Shown: positions 43,185 to 54,365, counted from the first letter of the stretch. The stretch is DNA of 64,000 nucleotides from Nonomuraea rubra (GCF_014207985.1 NZ_JACHMI010000001.1:3889001-3953000), one strand, 5' to 3'. Translations and numbers: made by a program. Notes: generated from the letters alone by a model not told the origin.

Positions 43185-45476
43185 GTGCCCCGTGATGTGG
43201 TCGTGCCCGACGTAACCGACTCTGGCAATGCCGAGGCGCCCGGCATGCCGGCGGTGCGTCGACGGCGGTTTGGGGGTGGGGCCATGAATCCGGTGCTGGA
43301 GCCGTTGTTCCGCACGGTCAGAGCCACCCATCCCAAGGCCGATCTGCGGCTGATCGAGCGTGCCTACGACGTGGCCGCCTACCACCACCGTGACCAGAAG
43401 CGGAAGTCGGGCGATCCGTACATCACGCACCCGCTGGCCGTGGCGACGATCCTGGCCGAGCTGGGCACCGACGACGAGACGTTGTGCGCGGCGCTGCTGC
43501 ACGACACGGTCGAGGACACCGCCTACAGCCTCGACGAGCTGCGTGGCGACTTCGGCGACACGATCGGGTCCCTGGTCGACGGCGTCACCAAGCTTGACAA
43601 GGTCAAGTTCGGCGACGCCGCGCAGGCCGAGACCGTGCGCAAGATGGTCGTCGCCATGTCGCGCGACATCCGCGTGCTGATCATCAAGCTGGCCGACCGC
43701 CTGCACAACATGCGCACCATGCGCTACCTGCCGGAGCACAAGCGGCACCAGAAGTCGCGCGAGACGCTGGAGATCTTCGCCCCGCTGGCCCACCGCCTGG
43801 GCATGAACACGATCAAGTGGGAGCTGGAGGACCTCGCGTTCGCCATGCTCTACCCGAAGCGCTACGACGAGATCGCCCGCATGGTGTCGGAGCGGGCGCC
43901 GCGCCGCGACCTGTTCCTGCAGGAGGTCATCGAGAAAGTCCACGGCGACCTGCGCGAGGCGAAGATCCGCGCGGTGGTGAAGGGCCGGCCGAAGCACTAC
44001 TACTCGGTCTACCAGAAGATGATCGCCAGGGATGTCGCGTTCGACGACATCTACGACCTGGTGGGCATCCGCGTCCTGGTCGACAGCGTGCGCGACTGCT
44101 ACGCCGCGCTCGGCACCATCCACGCCAGGTGGAACCCGGTGCCGGGGCGCTTCAAGGACTACATCGCGATGCCCAAGTTCAACATGTACCAGTCGCTGCA
44201 CACGACGGTGATCGGTCCCGAGGGCAAGCCGGTGGAGCTGCAGATCCGCACCCACGCGATGCACCACAGGGCCGAGTACGGCGTGGCCGCGCACTGGAAG
44301 TACAAGGAGGAGGTCGGCGCCCCCGGCCCCACGGGGAAGGTCAAGCCGGGCAGCGACATGGCCTGGCTGCGCCAGCTCCTCGACTGGCAGAAGGAGACCT
44401 CCGACCCGGGCGAGTTCCTGGAGTCGCTGCGGTTCGACCTGTCGGTCTCCGAGGTCTACGTCTTCACCCCGAAGGGCCAGGTCATCGCCCTGCCGGAGGG
44501 TGCCACGCCGGTCGACTTCGCGTACGCGGTGCACACGGAGGTGGGGCACCGCTGTATCGGCGCCCGGGTCAACGGGCGGCTGGTGCCCCTGGAGTCGCGG
44601 CTCGGCAACGGCGACACGGTGGAGATCTTCACCTCCAAGTCGCCGGACGCCGGGCCGTCGCGCGACTGGCTGAAGTTCGTCAAGTCGGGCCGGGCCCGCA
44701 ACAAGATCCGGCAGTGGTTCTCCAAGGAGCGCCGCGAGACCGCGATCGAGGCGGGCAAGGAGGCCATCGGCCGGGCCATGCGCAAGCAGGGCCTGCCGCT
44801 GCAGCGGCTGATGTCCGGCGAGGCGCTGCTGGCGCTGGCCCGCGACCTGCGCTACCCCGACGTGTCCGCCCTGTACGCGGCCGTCGGCGAGGGCCACATC
44901 GCGGCCCAGGCGGTCGTGCAGAAGCTGGTGGCCTCGATCGGCGGCGTCGACAGCGCCGAGGAGGACATCGCCGAGACCTCGCTGCCGACGCGGCTGCGCG
45001 GCCGTCCCCGCGGCGGTGGCGGCGCCGGCGTGGTGGTGGCGGGCGACGCCGACGTCTGGGTACGCCTGTCGAAGTGCTGCACCCCGGTGCCGGGCGACGA
45101 GATCGTCGGGTTCGTCACCCGGGGCCACGGCGTGTCGGTGCACCGGGCCGACTGCACCAACGTGCAGCAGCTCAAGGCGCAGCCCGACCGCCTGGTGGAG
45201 GTGAGCTGGTCGCCGAGCGACGACAGCGTGTTCCTGGTGGCCATCCAGGTGGAGGCGCTCGACCGGCCGCGGCTGCTGTCGGACGTCACCCGTACGCTGT
45301 CGGACCAGCACGTCAACATCCTCAGCGCCTCGGTCACGACGTCGCGCGACCGGGTGGCGATCAGCAAGTTCACGTTCGAGATGGGCGACCCCAAGCACCT
45401 GGGGCACGTGCTCAAGGCCGTGCGCAGCATCCAGGGCGTGTTCGACGTCTACCGGGTGAGCGGCGCGGGCGGCTAG
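43185..45476 (+). CDS. rel: Bifunctional (p)ppGpp synthetase/hydrolase Rel
   Basis: Makes and degrades the stringent-response alarmone. The 763-residue protein has, in order: an HD hydrolase domain with an intact LLHDTVEDT, a synthetase domain with [14 protein letters not shown] and [10 protein letters not shown], a TGS domain ([19 protein letters not shown]), a Zn-finger/helical region with [19 protein letters not shown], and a C-terminal ACT domain. GGGAGGAG precedes the GTG at 43185. Its stop codon overlaps that of the convergent gene within the four bases CTAG. Confidence 0.96.
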   Translation: MPRDVVVPDVTDSGNAEAPGMPAVRRRRFGGGAMNPVLEPLFRTVRATHPKADLRLIERAYDVAAYHHRDQKRKSGDPYITHPLAVATILAELGTDDETLCAALLHDTVEDTAYSLDELRGDFGDTIGSLVDGVTKLDKVKFGDAAQAETVRKMVVAMSRDIRVLIIKLADRLHNMRTMRYLPEHKRHQKSRETLEIFAPLAHRLGMNTIKWELEDLAFAMLYPKRYDEIARMVSERAPRRDLFLQEVIEKVHGDLREAKIRAVVKGRPKHYYSVYQKMIARDVAFDDIYDLVGIRVLVDSVRDCYAALGTIHARWNPVPGRFKDYIAMPKFNMYQSLHTTVIGPEGKPVELQIRTHAMHHRAEYGVAAHWKYKEEVGAPGPTGKVKPGSDMAWLRQLLDWQKETSDPGEFLESLRFDLSVSEVYVFTPKGQVIALPEGATPVDFAYAVHTEVGHRCIGARVNGRLVPLESRLGNGDTVEIFTSKSPDAGPSRDWLKFVKSGRARNKIRQWFSKERRETAIEAGKEAIGRAMRKQGLPLQRLMSGEALLALARDLRYPDVSALYAAVGEGHIAAQAVVQKLVASIGGVDSAEEDIAETSLPTRLRGRPRGGGGAGVVVAGDADVWVRLSKCCTPVPGDEIVGFVTRGHGVSVHRADCTNVQQLKAQPDRLVEVSWSPSDDSVFLVAIQVEALDRPRLLSDVTRTLSDQHVNILSASVTTSRDRVAISKFTFEMGDPKHLGHVLKAVRSIQGVFDVYRVSGAGG

Positions 45477-46564
45477 TGCTGGCGCAGGTCGGGCAGGTTG
45501 ACCACGACGGCCTCCTGCGTGCTGCGCGCGATCACCACGACCGCCTCGTGCGACGGGTCGGGGTTCTCCTCGCGGTGCGGCACGTACGGCGGCACGAACA
45601 CGTAGTCGCCCGGCCCCGCGTCGATGCGCCGCTCCCGGCCCTCCTCCAGGAACACGAACGACGGCGTGCCGCTGACCACGTAGATGGCCGTCTCGGAGGC
45701 GCCGTGGTGGTGGTCGGACGAGCGGGTGGCGGGGGCGACGTGGGTCTGCCCCATCCACAGCCGCGACGAGCCGGTCGTGGCGCCGCTGACGGCGGCCAGC
45801 CGCCGCATCCCGCCGCTCTGCGCCGTCTCGCCGGAGAGCGCCCCTGAGGGCACGTGACGCAGCGGCTGGTGGAAGGGGTCCCCCTGGGTCCTGTAACCCT
45901 CCCAGAGACGCCCTCCGGCCCGCTCAAGGACGTCCGTGGCCACGGCGGCCAGCCTGGCGGGGTCGTCGCGGGCGTCGAGCAGCTCATCGGCCAGCTTCGC
46001 ATCGTGGGCGCGCAGCTCGCGCAGCAGCCACTTGCCGCTGCCCTGCCACGCCCGCCCCACGCCCAGCGCCGTCCGCGCGGCCGCCTGGACGACCTCCCAG
46101 CCGATGAACGCCCGCTCGCCCGGATCGGTCGCGCCCGACAGGTCGTCGAGCAGGTCGGACAGCACGTACCTGAAACGGTCGGCCTGGCCGTCGGTCAGCC
46201 CCGACGGGCCGTCCGCGAGGCGGTCGGCCAGCTCGGACTGGAGGTCGCTGGCCCTGCCGCCCGTCCTGTCGGTCACCACCGCGCCCTCGGCGCAGATGCG
46301 GGCCAGGACCGGCCGCCGCTGCTCGAAGCCGTCGTCGACGTAGACGGCCAGGCTGGTCTCGCTGTGCGCGAACAGCTCCACCGGCCACTCGCGCCAGCGC
46401 AGCGACTCCCGGTAGGGGGCGGGCAGGCCGTCGAGCACCACCACGACGTCGAGGTCGGAGGTGGCGGTGCGGAGCCCGGTGAGCACGCTGCCGCCGACGA
46501 AGGCGTACAGGGCGCCGGGGAACAGCTCTTCGACGAAGGCACGCGCGGCCGCGACGGGGTCCAT
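45473..46564 (-). CDS. Nucleotidyltransferase-cupin fusion protein
   Basis: A single 363-residue frame joining two unrelated folds. Residues 1-235 form a minimal-type nucleotidyltransferase: [25 protein letters not shown] in parts GGSVLTG and TSDLDVVVV, which carries the paired Asp metal ligands. Residues about 245-363 are a cupin with [24 protein letters not shown] and [18 protein letters not shown], so the metal-binding His/Glu set is present. Stand-alone versions of both parts are common; the fusion is not one I know. No separate start with ribosome-binding purines is obvious for the cupin part. Confidence 0.75.
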   Translation of the reverse strand: MDPVAAARAFVEELFPGALYAFVGGSVLTGLRTATSDLDVVVVLDGLPAPYRESLRWREWPVELFAHSETSLAVYVDDGFEQRRPVLARICAEGAVVTDRTGGRASDLQSELADRLADGPSGLTDGQADRFRYVLSDLLDDLSGATDPGERAFIGWEVVQAAARTALGVGRAWQGSGKWLLRELRAHDAKLADELLDARDDPARLAAVATDVLERAGGRLWEGYRTQGDPFHQPLRHVPSGALSGETAQSGGMRRLAAVSGATTGSSRLWMGQTHVAPATRSSDHHHGASETAIYVVSGTPSFVFLEEGRERRIDAGPGDYVFVPPYVPHREENPDPSHEAVVVIARSTQEAVVVNLPDLRQH

Positions 46565-46648
46565 GACCGCCAGCCTAGATCCCGGGCCCCGTCGCGCGCC
46601 GCCCGATCGGCGACGGCGGCCCGGGGGAGCACAGCCTGGCTGAAACCC

Positions 46649-47878
46649 CTAGCTGAACTCGGTGAGCGTGCGCTCGGCCTCCGCCAGCCACGAACGGCGG
46701 GCGATCAGGGCCTCCTCGGCCTCCTTGACGTCCTTGGCGCGCCCGGCGGCCTGCGCCTTGGACAGCCGCTTCTCGAGCTGCTCGATCGAGGTGCGGAGCT
46801 GGTCGACCGTGCTCTGGGCGCGGGCCCTGGCCTCGGGGTTGGACCGCTTCCACTCGGCGTCCTCGGCCTTGCGCACGGCCTCGTCGACCTTGCGCAGCCC
46901 GCCCTCCAGCCGGTCGCGCTGCTCGCGCGGCACGGGCCCGGCGGCCTCCCAGCGCTCCAGGACGTGCCGCAGCGCCGCCCTGGCCGTGCGTACGTCGGTG
47001 ACCGGGAGGAGCTTCTCGGCCTCGGCCAGCAGCACCTCCTTGACCTCCGCGTTGGCGGCCAGCGAGGCGTCCCGCTCCGCGAACACCGCGGAACGGGCCT
47101 GGAAGAACTGGTCCTGGGCGGCCTTGAAGCGCGCCCACAGCTCGTCCTCGGCCTCGCGGGAGGCCCGCCCGGCGCTCTTCCACTGCTGCATCAGCTCGCG
47201 GTAGATCGCCGCGGTCTGGCCCCAGTCGGTCGAGTCGGCGAGCGCCTCGGCCTCGGCGACGATGCGCTCCTTGGCCGAGCGGACGCCCTCGCGCTGCTCG
47301 TCCAGCCCCGCGAAGTACTGCTTGCGCCGCTTGGCGAACGCCGTGCGCGCGGCCGACAGCCGCTTCCACAGCGCGGCCTCGGTGACCCGGTCGATGCGGT
47401 CGGCGGCCTTCCACTCCTCCACCAGCTGGCGCAGCCGCTCCCCACCGGACTTCCAGTGGGTGGTCTCGTCCGCGATGCGCTCGGCCTCGCCGACGATGCG
47501 CTCCTTGACCGCCCTGGCCTCGGCCCGCGCGTGCTCGCGAGCCGCCTTGACCTCCTCGCGGCGCTGTGCGACGAGCTCGGTCAGGCCGTCCAGCCGCCGC
47601 GTCAGCGCGTCCAGGTCCCCGATGGCGTGCGCTTCGGAGACGGCCTCGCGCAGCTTGGTGATGCTCGCCTCGGCCTGTGCCGGGGCCAGATCGGTGCCCC
47701 TGACCCGCTGTTCGAGCAGCTGCACCTGACCGGCCAGCTCGTCGTACTTGCGATGGAAGTAGGCCAGTGCCTCTTCGGGTTCACCGGCCTGCCAGGAGCC
47801 GACGGCCCGCTCTCCCTCAGCCGTACGCACGTAGACGGTGCCGTCGTCGTCTACCCGGCCCCACGGGTCGGTGCTCAC
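46649..47878 (-). CDS. DUF349 domain-containing coiled-coil protein
   Basis: A 409-residue helical protein with several DUF349 repeats of about 70 residues: LWKRLSAARTAFAKRRKQYF, LWARFKAAQDQFFQARSAVF and the preceding REL/WK blocks are the repeat marks. The composition (Ala/Glu/Arg) is coiled-coil-like throughout. The N-terminus DPWGRVDDDGTVYVRTAEGE is typical of the actinobacterial version. GTG 47878 has GGGAGG six bases upstream and is preferred over an in-frame start 15 bases earlier. Function is unknown. Confidence 0.88.
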   Translation of the reverse strand: MSTDPWGRVDDDGTVYVRTAEGERAVGSWQAGEPEEALAYFHRKYDELAGQVQLLEQRVRGTDLAPAQAEASITKLREAVSEAHAIGDLDALTRRLDGLTELVAQRREEVKAAREHARAEARAVKERIVGEAERIADETTHWKSGGERLRQLVEEWKAADRIDRVTEAALWKRLSAARTAFAKRRKQYFAGLDEQREGVRSAKERIVAEAEALADSTDWGQTAAIYRELMQQWKSAGRASREAEDELWARFKAAQDQFFQARSAVFAERDASLAANAEVKEVLLAEAEKLLPVTDVRTARAALRHVLERWEAAGPVPREQRDRLEGGLRKVDEAVRKAEDAEWKRSNPEARARAQSTVDQLRTSIEQLEKRLSKAQAAGRAKDVKEAEEALIARRSWLAEAERTLTEFS

Positions 47879-47940
47879 CGTGTCCTCCCGCACTATCCAT
47901 CAGACCCTTCGGGACTACTTCGTCCCTAGTTTGTATTACG

Positions 47941-48822
47941 TCAGCTCTTGCCGGCGATTGTCACGTCTTTGATTTCGACGGTTTGCTTTGGCGCTCCAGT
48001 CCCATCTCCCATGGCGCTAGGGATGTTGCCTGCTTTGTTCACCTTGTCCAGGATGTCGAGCCCCTTGGTGATCGTACCCACCGGCGTGTAATCCGGGGTG
48101 AGCCCGATGTCCCCGTAAACCAGGAAGAACTGGCTGCCCGTGCTGCCCGGAGCCTGCGTTTTGGCCATGGCCATCACGCCGCGCTTGTACTGGGCGCCCT
48201 GCAGGTTCTCCTCGGCCATGACGTAGCCGGGGCCGCCCTGGCCGTCGGTCTCGTTCTTGCCGTCGGCCTTGGCCGTCGGGTCGCCGCACTGGAGCATCGG
48301 GAACTGGTCGCCGCCGAGCCGGTGGCACTTGCTGCCGTCGTAGTAGTTCTTCTTCGCCAGGAACTCCAGCGAGTTCGTGGTGCACGGCGCCTTGGCGTTG
48401 TCGAGCTCGACCACGATGTCGCCCAGATTCGTCTTGAACGTCATCGTCTTCGTGGCCGGCTCGGTCTTGACCTTCGCCGGCGGCATGCCGACGTCCTTGA
48501 CCGTGCCGCCCGAGGCGTCCTTGACGTAGTCGCACGTGCCCGTCTTGGCGTCGTACGGCTTGGGCCCCGTGCTCGCCGACGCCTGAGCGGTGTCGGTGGG
48601 TACGGCCGACGCCGACGGCGAGGCGGCCGCCTCGGTGCCCGTGTCGTTGCCGCCCAGCAGCGCGACCGCGGCCACGATGCCTCCGACCACGATCACGACG
48701 CCCACGGTGGAGCCGATGATCGCCGTGCGCTTGGCCTTCTGCTCGCGCTCGATGCGGCGCTGCATCTGCCGCTCGTAGTGCTCGCGCGCCAGCTGCTTCT
48801 GCCGGTCCTTCCCCGTGGCCAC
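47941..48822 (-). CDS. Membrane-anchored cyclophilin-type peptidyl-prolyl isomerase (first copy)
   Basis: A 293-residue protein: charged cytoplasmic N-terminus, one transmembrane helix (about 34-57), a Ser/Ala/Thr linker, then a cyclophilin domain outside the membrane. MTFKTNLGDIVVELDNAKAPC, KCHRL (catalytic Arg), LQCGDP and GSQFFLVYGD are the conserved blocks. Four cysteines are shared with the second copy at 52740-53654, suggesting two disulfides. GTG 48822 has GGGAGG seven bases upstream. It matches Rv2582 in position, divergent from the MBL hydrolase. Confidence 0.9.
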   Translation of the reverse strand: MATGKDRQKQLAREHYERQMQRRIEREQKAKRTAIIGSTVGVVIVVGGIVAAVALLGGNDTGTEAAASPSASAVPTDTAQASASTGPKPYDAKTGTCDYVKDASGGTVKDVGMPPAKVKTEPATKTMTFKTNLGDIVVELDNAKAPCTTNSLEFLAKKNYYDGSKCHRLGGDQFPMLQCGDPTAKADGKNETDGQGGPGYVMAEENLQGAQYKRGVMAMAKTQAPGSTGSQFFLVYGDIGLTPDYTPVGTITKGLDILDKVNKAGNIPSAMGDGTGAPKQTVEIKDVTIAGKS

Positions 48823-48960
48823 CGCTTTGCCTCCCATAGTCAATCAACTGAGGTGGGCGAATCGTATCGGCCAACGGGTAATGATTCGCAGCCCGGCGAC
48901 CCGCACCGGTACCCTTCGGTTACATTCCCATTGGCTTTTCGACGAGATCACCTGAGGCAG

Positions 48961-49641
48961 ATGCTCATCGCAGGCTTCCCCGCAGGGGCCTTCCAGACCA
49001 ATTGTTACGTCGTCGCGCCCGCGGCCGGCGAGGAGTGCGTGATCGTCGATCCAGGTCAGGACGCGACCGAGGGCGTCGACGAGCTGCTGCGCGAGCACCG
49101 GCTCAAGCCCGTCGCGGTCCTGCTGACCCACGGCCACCTCGACCACGTCTGGTCCGTGGCCCCCGTGTGCGGCGCGCGCGACGTGCCCGCGTGGATCCAC
49201 CCCGACGACCGCCACCTGCTGAGCGACCCCGCCGCGGGCTGGTCCGACACCAGCGCCTCGCTGTTCGGCGGCATCACGCTGAGCGAGCCCGACGACGTGC
49301 GCGAGCTGTCCGACGGCGCCGTGCTCCAGCTCGCCGGCCTCGAGCTCGTGGTCGACCACACGCCCGGCCATACCAGGGGGTCGGTGAGCTTCCGGCTGCC
49401 CGGCGACGAGATCATGTTTTCGGGCGACCTGCTGTTCGCCGGCTCCATCGGCCGCTCCGATCTTCCCGGCGGCGACTACGCGACGATTCTGCGCAGCCTG
49501 GCTACCAAGTGTCTGCCGCTGCCTGACGATACGGTCGTTCTGCCGGGCCACGGACCACAGACCACGATCGGCCGCGAGCGCGCGACCAACCCGTACCTCA
49601 AGGAAGCAGCGCCGCACGCCGGTCCCACACGAGGGATCTAA
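48961..49641 (+). CDS. Metallo-beta-lactamase-fold hydrolase (glyoxalase II-like)
   Basis: A 226-residue MBL-fold protein, probably a thioester or glyoxalase II-type hydrolase. The HxHxDH motif is THGHLDH (His57, His59, Asp61, His62); [16 protein letters not shown] and LPGHGPQTT supply the remaining metal ligands. It corresponds to Rv2581c. The ATG has CTGAGGC upstream, and its stop codon overlaps the hisS start by one base, so the two are coupled. Confidence 0.92.
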   Translation: MLIAGFPAGAFQTNCYVVAPAAGEECVIVDPGQDATEGVDELLREHRLKPVAVLLTHGHLDHVWSVAPVCGARDVPAWIHPDDRHLLSDPAAGWSDTSASLFGGITLSEPDDVRELSDGAVLQLAGLELVVDHTPGHTRGSVSFRLPGDEIMFSGDLLFAGSIGRSDLPGGDYATILRSLATKCLPLPDDTVVLPGHGPQTTIGRERATNPYLKEAAPHAGPTRGI

Positions 49642-50903
49642 TGAGCTTCCAAGCACCCAAGGGCACCTTCGACTGGCTGCCGCCCCGCTCCGAGCGGGTC
49701 CTCGCCGTACGCGAGGCACTGGCCGCGCCGCTGCGCGGGGCGGGCTACGGCTACATCGAGACGCCCGTCTTCGAGGACACGCAGCTGTTCGCCAGGGGCG
49801 TAGGCGAGTCGACCGACATCGTCACCAAGGAGATGTACACCTTCCCCGACAAGGCGGGACGCTCCCTGACGCTGCGCCCCGAGGGCACCGCCTCCGTCGT
49901 GCGCGCGGTGCTCCAGCACAACCTGCACAACGGCCAGCTCCCGGTCAAGTTGTGGTACTCCGGCAGCCAGTTCCGCTACGAGCGCGCCCAGAAGGGCCGC
50001 TACCGCCACTTCTGGCAGGTCGGCGCCGAGGCGCTCGGCTCCGAGGACCCGGCGCTCGACGCCGAGCTGATCGTGCTGGCCGTCCGCGGGTTCGCCTCGC
50101 TCGGGCTCCAGCGCGTCAAGCTGCTGCTCAACTCCCTGGGCGACAAGAACTGCAGGCCCGCCTACCGGGCCGCGCTGCAGGAGTTCCTGCGCGGGCTCGA
50201 CCTCGACGAGGACACCCGGGCGCGCATCGAGATCAACCCGCTGCGGGTGCTCGACGACAAGCGGCCCGAGGTGCAGGCCCAGCTCGCCGGCGCGCCCCTG
50301 GTCGTCGATCACCTGTGCGCGGCCTGCCGGGCCTACCACGAAGAGGTCCGCGGCCTGCTGACCGCCTGCGAGATCGCGTTCGAGGACGACCCGCGGCTGG
50401 TGCGCGGGCTCGACTACTACACGCGCACCACGTTCGAGTTCGTGCACGACGGCCTCGGCTCGCAGTCCGCCGTGGGCGGCGGCGGGCGCTACGACGGGCT
50501 CAGCGAGATGCTCGACGGCCCGCCCCTGCCCAGCGTCGGCTGGGCGCTCGGCGTCGACCGCACGTTCCTGGCCATGGAGGCCGAGGGGCTGCTCGGTGAG
50601 GACACCGCGCCCAGGCGTGTCCAGGTGTACGGTGTCCCGCTGGGTGACGACGCGCGCCGCCGCATGTTCCTGCTCGTCGAAGAGCTGCGTGAGGCGGGCG
50701 TCAGCGCCGACATGGCCTTCGGCGGCAAGGGTCTCAAGGGCGCGATGAAGGGCGCCGACCGCTCGGGCGCCGCGTTCGCGCTGATCCTGGGCGAGCGTGA
50801 CCTCGCGGCCAAGGCCGTGCAAGTGAAGGACCTGGGCACCGCCGAGCAGACCGAGGTGCCGCTGGACCAGGTCGTCGACGTCTTGAAGGAGAAGGTGAAG
50901 TGA
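49641..50903 (+). CDS. hisS: Histidyl-tRNA synthetase
   Basis: Charges tRNA-His. The 420-residue class II enzyme has motif 1 near the N-terminus ([24 protein letters not shown]), motif 2 [18 protein letters not shown], the histidine-specific [15 protein letters not shown], and GGGGRYDGL. The C-terminal anticodon-binding domain ends in [10 protein letters not shown]. The ATG overlaps the upstream stop. Confidence 0.97.
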   Translation: MSFQAPKGTFDWLPPRSERVLAVREALAAPLRGAGYGYIETPVFEDTQLFARGVGESTDIVTKEMYTFPDKAGRSLTLRPEGTASVVRAVLQHNLHNGQLPVKLWYSGSQFRYERAQKGRYRHFWQVGAEALGSEDPALDAELIVLAVRGFASLGLQRVKLLLNSLGDKNCRPAYRAALQEFLRGLDLDEDTRARIEINPLRVLDDKRPEVQAQLAGAPLVVDHLCAACRAYHEEVRGLLTACEIAFEDDPRLVRGLDYYTRTTFEFVHDGLGSQSAVGGGGRYDGLSEMLDGPPLPSVGWALGVDRTFLAMEAEGLLGEDTAPRRVQVYGVPLGDDARRRMFLLVEELREAGVSADMAFGGKGLKGAMKGADRSGAAFALILGERDLAAKAVQVKDLGTAEQTEVPLDQVVDVLKEKVK

Positions 50904-50946
50904 TCGGCTCGCCTTCCTCCCCCTATCCGTACGAAGGGAAAGTGCA

Positions 50947-52683
50947 GTGATCCGCACGCATACCGCCGGGTCGCTCCGTGAGGAGCACGCCGGGCAGCAG
51001 GTGACGCTCGCAGGATGGGTGGCCCGCCGCCGTGACCACGGCGGCGTCGTCTTCATCGACCTGCGCGACGCCTCCGGCTCGGCGCAGGTGGTCTTCCGCG
51101 AGGAGGACCACGCCCACGACCTGCGCGCCGAATACTGCGTGCAGGTCGTCGGCCAGGTCAGGGTGCGCCCCGAGGGCAACGAGAACCCCGACCTGCCGAC
51201 CGGCGCGATCGAGGTGGTGGCCGAGCGGGTCGAGGTGCTGAGCGAGTCCGCGCCGCTGCCGTTCCCGATCGAGGGCAACGTGGGGGTGTCGGAGGAGGCG
51301 CGGCTGAAGTACCGCTACCTCGACATCCGCCGCCAGCAGGTCGCCAACGCGATGCGCACCCGCTCCAAGGCCACCTACCTGGCCAACGAGGTGATGAACG
51401 AGCTCGGCTTCGTCTACGTCGAGACGCCCACGCTGACCCGCTCCACGCCCGAGGGCGCGCGCGACTTCCTGGTGCCGGTGCGCCTGCAGCCCGGCAACTG
51501 GTACGCGCTGCCGCAGTCGCCGCAGCTGTTCAAGCAGCTCCTCCAGGTGGCCGGGCTCGAGCGCTACTACCAGCTCGCCAAGTGCTACCGCGACGAGGAC
51601 CTGCGGGCCGACCGGCAGCCGGAGTTCACGCAGATCGACGTCGAGATGTCCTTCGTGGACCAGGAGGACGTCATCGAGGTCGGCGAGAAGCTGATCGGCC
51701 GGCTGTGGAGGGAGATCGCCGGCTACGAGCTGCCGACCCCGCTGCCGCGCATGACGTACGCCGACGCCATGGCCCGCTACGGCTCCGACAAGCCCGACCT
51801 GCGCTTCGGCCAGGAGCTGGTCGAGATGACCGAGTACTTCGCGAACACCTCCTTCCGCGTCTTCCAGGCCGACTACGTCGGCGCCGTCGTCATGCCCGGC
51901 GGCGGCTCGCAGACCCGCAAGGAGCTCGACGGCTGGCAGGAGTGGGCCCGCTCGCGCGGCGCCAAGGGCCTGGCGTACGTGCTCGTCCAGGAGGACGGCA
52001 CGCTGGGCGGCCCGGTCGCCAAGAACCTGTCGGAGGAGGAGCTGTCCGGCCTGGCCGCCAAGGTGGGCGCCGAGCCCGGCGACGCGATCTTCTTCGCCGC
52101 CGGCGCCAGGAACGCCGCCCGCGACCTGCTCGGCGCGGCCCGCCTGGAGATCGGCCGGCGCTGCGACCTCATCGACGAGTCGCTGTGGTCGTTCCTGTGG
52201 GTCGTGGACGCCCCCATGTTCGAGGAGGACGGCGAGGGCGGCTGGACGGCCGTGCACCACCCGTTCACCGGCCCGAAGCCGGAGTGGGCCGACAACTTCC
52301 AGGACCACCCGGGCGAGGCGCTGGCCTACGCCTACGACATGGTCTGCAACGGCATGGAGATCGGCGGCGGCTCCATCCGTATCCACCGGGCCGAGATGCA
52401 GCAGCGCGTGTTCGACGTGCTCGGCATCTCCAAGGAGGAGGCGGAGAGCAAGTTCGGCTTCCTGCTGGAGGCGTTCAAGTACGGCCCGCCCCCGCACGGC
52501 GGCATCGCCTACGGCTGGGACCGGATCTGCATGCTGCTGTCCGGCGGCGACTCGATCCGCGACGTGATCGCGTTCCCGAAGACGGCCTCCGGCTTCGACC
52601 CGCTCACGGGCGCGCCGACGCCGATCACGGCCGACCAGCGCAAGGAGGCGGGCGTGGACGCCCAGCCCAAGACCGAGGCGTAA
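50947..52683 (+). CDS. aspS: Aspartyl-tRNA synthetase
   Basis: Charges tRNA-Asp. The 578-residue bacterial-type enzyme has an N-terminal OB-fold ([23 protein letters not shown] in parts [11 protein letters not shown] and FIDLRD), catalytic motifs [20 protein letters not shown] (part), [19 protein letters not shown] (part), the bacterial GAD insertion domain, and motif 3 [13 protein letters not shown]. The GTG at 50947 has AAGGGAAAG upstream. In actinobacteria without asparaginyl-tRNA synthetase this enzyme can also load tRNA-Asn; that cannot be judged here. It lies 43 bases after hisS. Confidence 0.97.
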   Translation: MIRTHTAGSLREEHAGQQVTLAGWVARRRDHGGVVFIDLRDASGSAQVVFREEDHAHDLRAEYCVQVVGQVRVRPEGNENPDLPTGAIEVVAERVEVLSESAPLPFPIEGNVGVSEEARLKYRYLDIRRQQVANAMRTRSKATYLANEVMNELGFVYVETPTLTRSTPEGARDFLVPVRLQPGNWYALPQSPQLFKQLLQVAGLERYYQLAKCYRDEDLRADRQPEFTQIDVEMSFVDQEDVIEVGEKLIGRLWREIAGYELPTPLPRMTYADAMARYGSDKPDLRFGQELVEMTEYFANTSFRVFQADYVGAVVMPGGGSQTRKELDGWQEWARSRGAKGLAYVLVQEDGTLGGPVAKNLSEEELSGLAAKVGAEPGDAIFFAAGARNAARDLLGAARLEIGRRCDLIDESLWSFLWVVDAPMFEEDGEGGWTAVHHPFTGPKPEWADNFQDHPGEALAYAYDMVCNGMEIGGGSIRIHRAEMQQRVFDVLGISKEEAESKFGFLLEAFKYGPPPHGGIAYGWDRICMLLSGGDSIRDVIAFPKTASGFDPLTGAPTPITADQRKEAGVDAQPKTEA

Positions 52684-52692
52684 CGGTCATGT

Positions 52693-52727
52693 GAAAGGGC
52701 CGGGGCGGCAGCCGCCCCGGCCCTTTC
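52693..52727. terminator. Bidirectional terminator between aspS and the second cyclophilin gene
   Basis: A perfect 16-base-pair stem GAAAGGGCCGGGGCGG with a 3-base loop lies between convergent genes. A-rich and T-rich stem ends allow function on both strands. Confidence 0.9.
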
Positions 52728-52739
52728 GCGTGAGGTCCC

Positions 52740-53654
52740 CTACTTCAGGATGACCTTCTTGATGACGATCGGGATCTTCGGCGCGGTGGAGCCGCCGTCG
52801 CCCGTGATGTCGTCGGGGTTGGTGATGACGCCGCCCTCGGCGACCTTGTCGATGATCTCAAGGCCGGACTTGACCACGCCCAGCACCGAGTACACCTGCT
52901 CCAGCTGCGTGTTCTCGTCCGACATCGAGATGGCGAACTGGCTGCTGTTCTGCCCTGCGGCGTCCAGCGGCTGGGTCAGGAAGACCACGCCCCTGCTGTA
53001 CGGCATGACGTCCACGGCCTCGTCCCCGAAGACGTAGCCGGCGTTGCCCTGGCCGTCGGTCTTGTTCTTGCCGTCGGCCTTGGCCTGCGGGTCGCCGCAC
53101 TGCAGCAGGTACAGGCCGGAGGTCTCCGGCTTGGCCAGGCGGTGGCACTTGTTGCCCTCGTAGAAGCCCTTCTTGGCGAGGAAGGCCATCGAGTTGACCG
53201 AGCACGGGGTGGCGTTCGGGTCCACGTCGATGACGATGTCACCGTGGTTGGTCTTGATCGTCATCGTCGAGAGCTTCATGTTCGGCTTCTTGGGCGGCAG
53301 CCCCACGTACTTGTGCGGGACGGAGCTGTCGCGCTTGTACGTGCAGGTGACGTCCTTCGCCTGCTTGGGCGTGGAGCTGGGCAGCGCCGTCGGGAGGACG
53401 GGCGAACCCGAGGGCGAGGCCGAGGCGGAGGGCGTGCTTTCGGCCGCCGCGTTGCTCGCTCCGTCGTTGCCCACCAGGGTGGTCGCGGCGAAGATGCCGC
53501 CGGCGACCACGACGACGGCCACGGCCGCGCCGATGAAGGTGTTCCGCCTTGCCTTGGCGCTCTGCTCGGCCGCGCGCTTCGCCTGCCGTTCCTTGTGCTC
53601 CCGCGCCAGCTCTTTCTGGCGGTCCTCTTCGTTCTGGCGGTCGTCGCCGCTCAC
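52740..53654 (-). CDS. Membrane-anchored cyclophilin-type peptidyl-prolyl isomerase (second copy)
   Basis: A 304-residue paralogue of the protein at 47941-48822. The same layout is seen: charged N-terminus (RQKELAREHKERQAKR), one transmembrane helix (about 38-60), Ser/Pro linker and cyclophilin domain with MTIKTNHGDIVIDV, KCHRL and LQCGDP. The four cysteines are conserved. The segment FLTQPLDAAGQNSSQFAISM is less typical than in the first copy. GTG 53654 has GAGAGGA upstream. The two copies flank the MBL-hisS-aspS block. Confidence 0.88.
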   Translation of the reverse strand: MSGDDRQNEEDRQKELAREHKERQAKRAAEQSAKARRNTFIGAAVAVVVVAGGIFAATTLVGNDGASNAAAESTPSASASPSGSPVLPTALPSSTPKQAKDVTCTYKRDSSVPHKYVGLPPKKPNMKLSTMTIKTNHGDIVIDVDPNATPCSVNSMAFLAKKGFYEGNKCHRLAKPETSGLYLLQCGDPQAKADGKNKTDGQGNAGYVFGDEAVDVMPYSRGVVFLTQPLDAAGQNSSQFAISMSDENTQLEQVYSVLGVVKSGLEIIDKVAEGGVITNPDDITGDGGSTAPKIPIVIKKVILK

Positions 53655-53823
53655 CGCTATGTCCTCTCGTCTTTGCCAACGCATGACCAAACAACTCCGC
53701 GAATGCTACCGGCCTCCGATATGTGACGGACGTAAGTGGCGAAAGCCGCACCTGCGACTGTTGTGATCGCGAACCTTATGGTGTCCGCAAACGTAGTTGA
53801 AATGAGCACTAAGGAGGCGCCCC

Positions 53824-54303
53824 ATGTTCGACCAGATCCTGGGCCTGCCGGCCCACCCCCTGATCATTCACTTCGCCGTGGTGCTGACCCCGCTGCTCGT
53901 CGCGGTGGCGGTGGCGTACGCGCTGCTGCCGCGCTGGCGGGCGAACGTCGCGTGGGCGGTGGTCCTGCTCGCCCTGGCCACGCCGGCGGCCGTCTTCGCG
54001 GCCAGGCAGAGCGGCGAGAGCCTCAAGGCGGCCCGCTTCGGCACGGCCGAGGGCGAGATGGCCGCCCGCATCTCCACCCACCAGAGCTTCGCCACCCCGC
54101 TGCTGATGTCGGTGCTCGGGCTGGGCGTCGCGGCCCTGCTGCTCGTGTACGCCACCCGCCCCTCCCGCGACTCCGTCGGCCGCGACCGGTTCGGCCGCCC
54201 CGTCTCGATGATCCTCTCGGCGCTGACCGTGGTGCTGGCGGCCGTCTCCGGCTACTTCGTCTTCCAGGCCGGCGACTCGGGCGCCAGAGCGGTGTGGTCG
54301 TGA
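53824..54303 (+). CDS. DUF2231 membrane protein
   Basis: A 159-residue protein with four hydrophobic segments, starting [24 protein letters not shown], the DUF2231 signature (conserved HP and HF). [11 protein letters not shown] motif stands before the third helix. AAGGAGG lies 7 bases before the ATG. Relatives include small redox-linked or haem-associated membrane proteins, but no function is established. It is followed after 62 bases by rarA. Confidence 0.87.
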   Translation: MFDQILGLPAHPLIIHFAVVLTPLLVAVAVAYALLPRWRANVAWAVVLLALATPAAVFAARQSGESLKAARFGTAEGEMAARISTHQSFATPLLMSVLGLGVAALLLVYATRPSRDSVGRDRFGRPVSMILSALTVVLAAVSGYFVFQAGDSGARAVWS

Positions 54304-54353
54304 CGGGGACCTGGCGCGGGTGTGACCCGGACCGGCGGGTGCGCCGCAGAGTG

Positions 54354-54359
54354 TAATCT
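54354..54359 (+). promoter_or_regulatory. -10 box of a probable leaderless rarA transcript
   Basis: TAATCT lies 6 bases before the rarA GTG, and there is no ribosome-binding sequence, so transcription probably begins at the start codon. Confidence 0.45.
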
Positions 54360-54365
54360 CGCGTT

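Noticed and set aside
42840..45758. A 972-codon minus-strand frame opposite rel
   Set aside because: Antisense shadow of rel and apt with no family similarity or ribosome-binding site.
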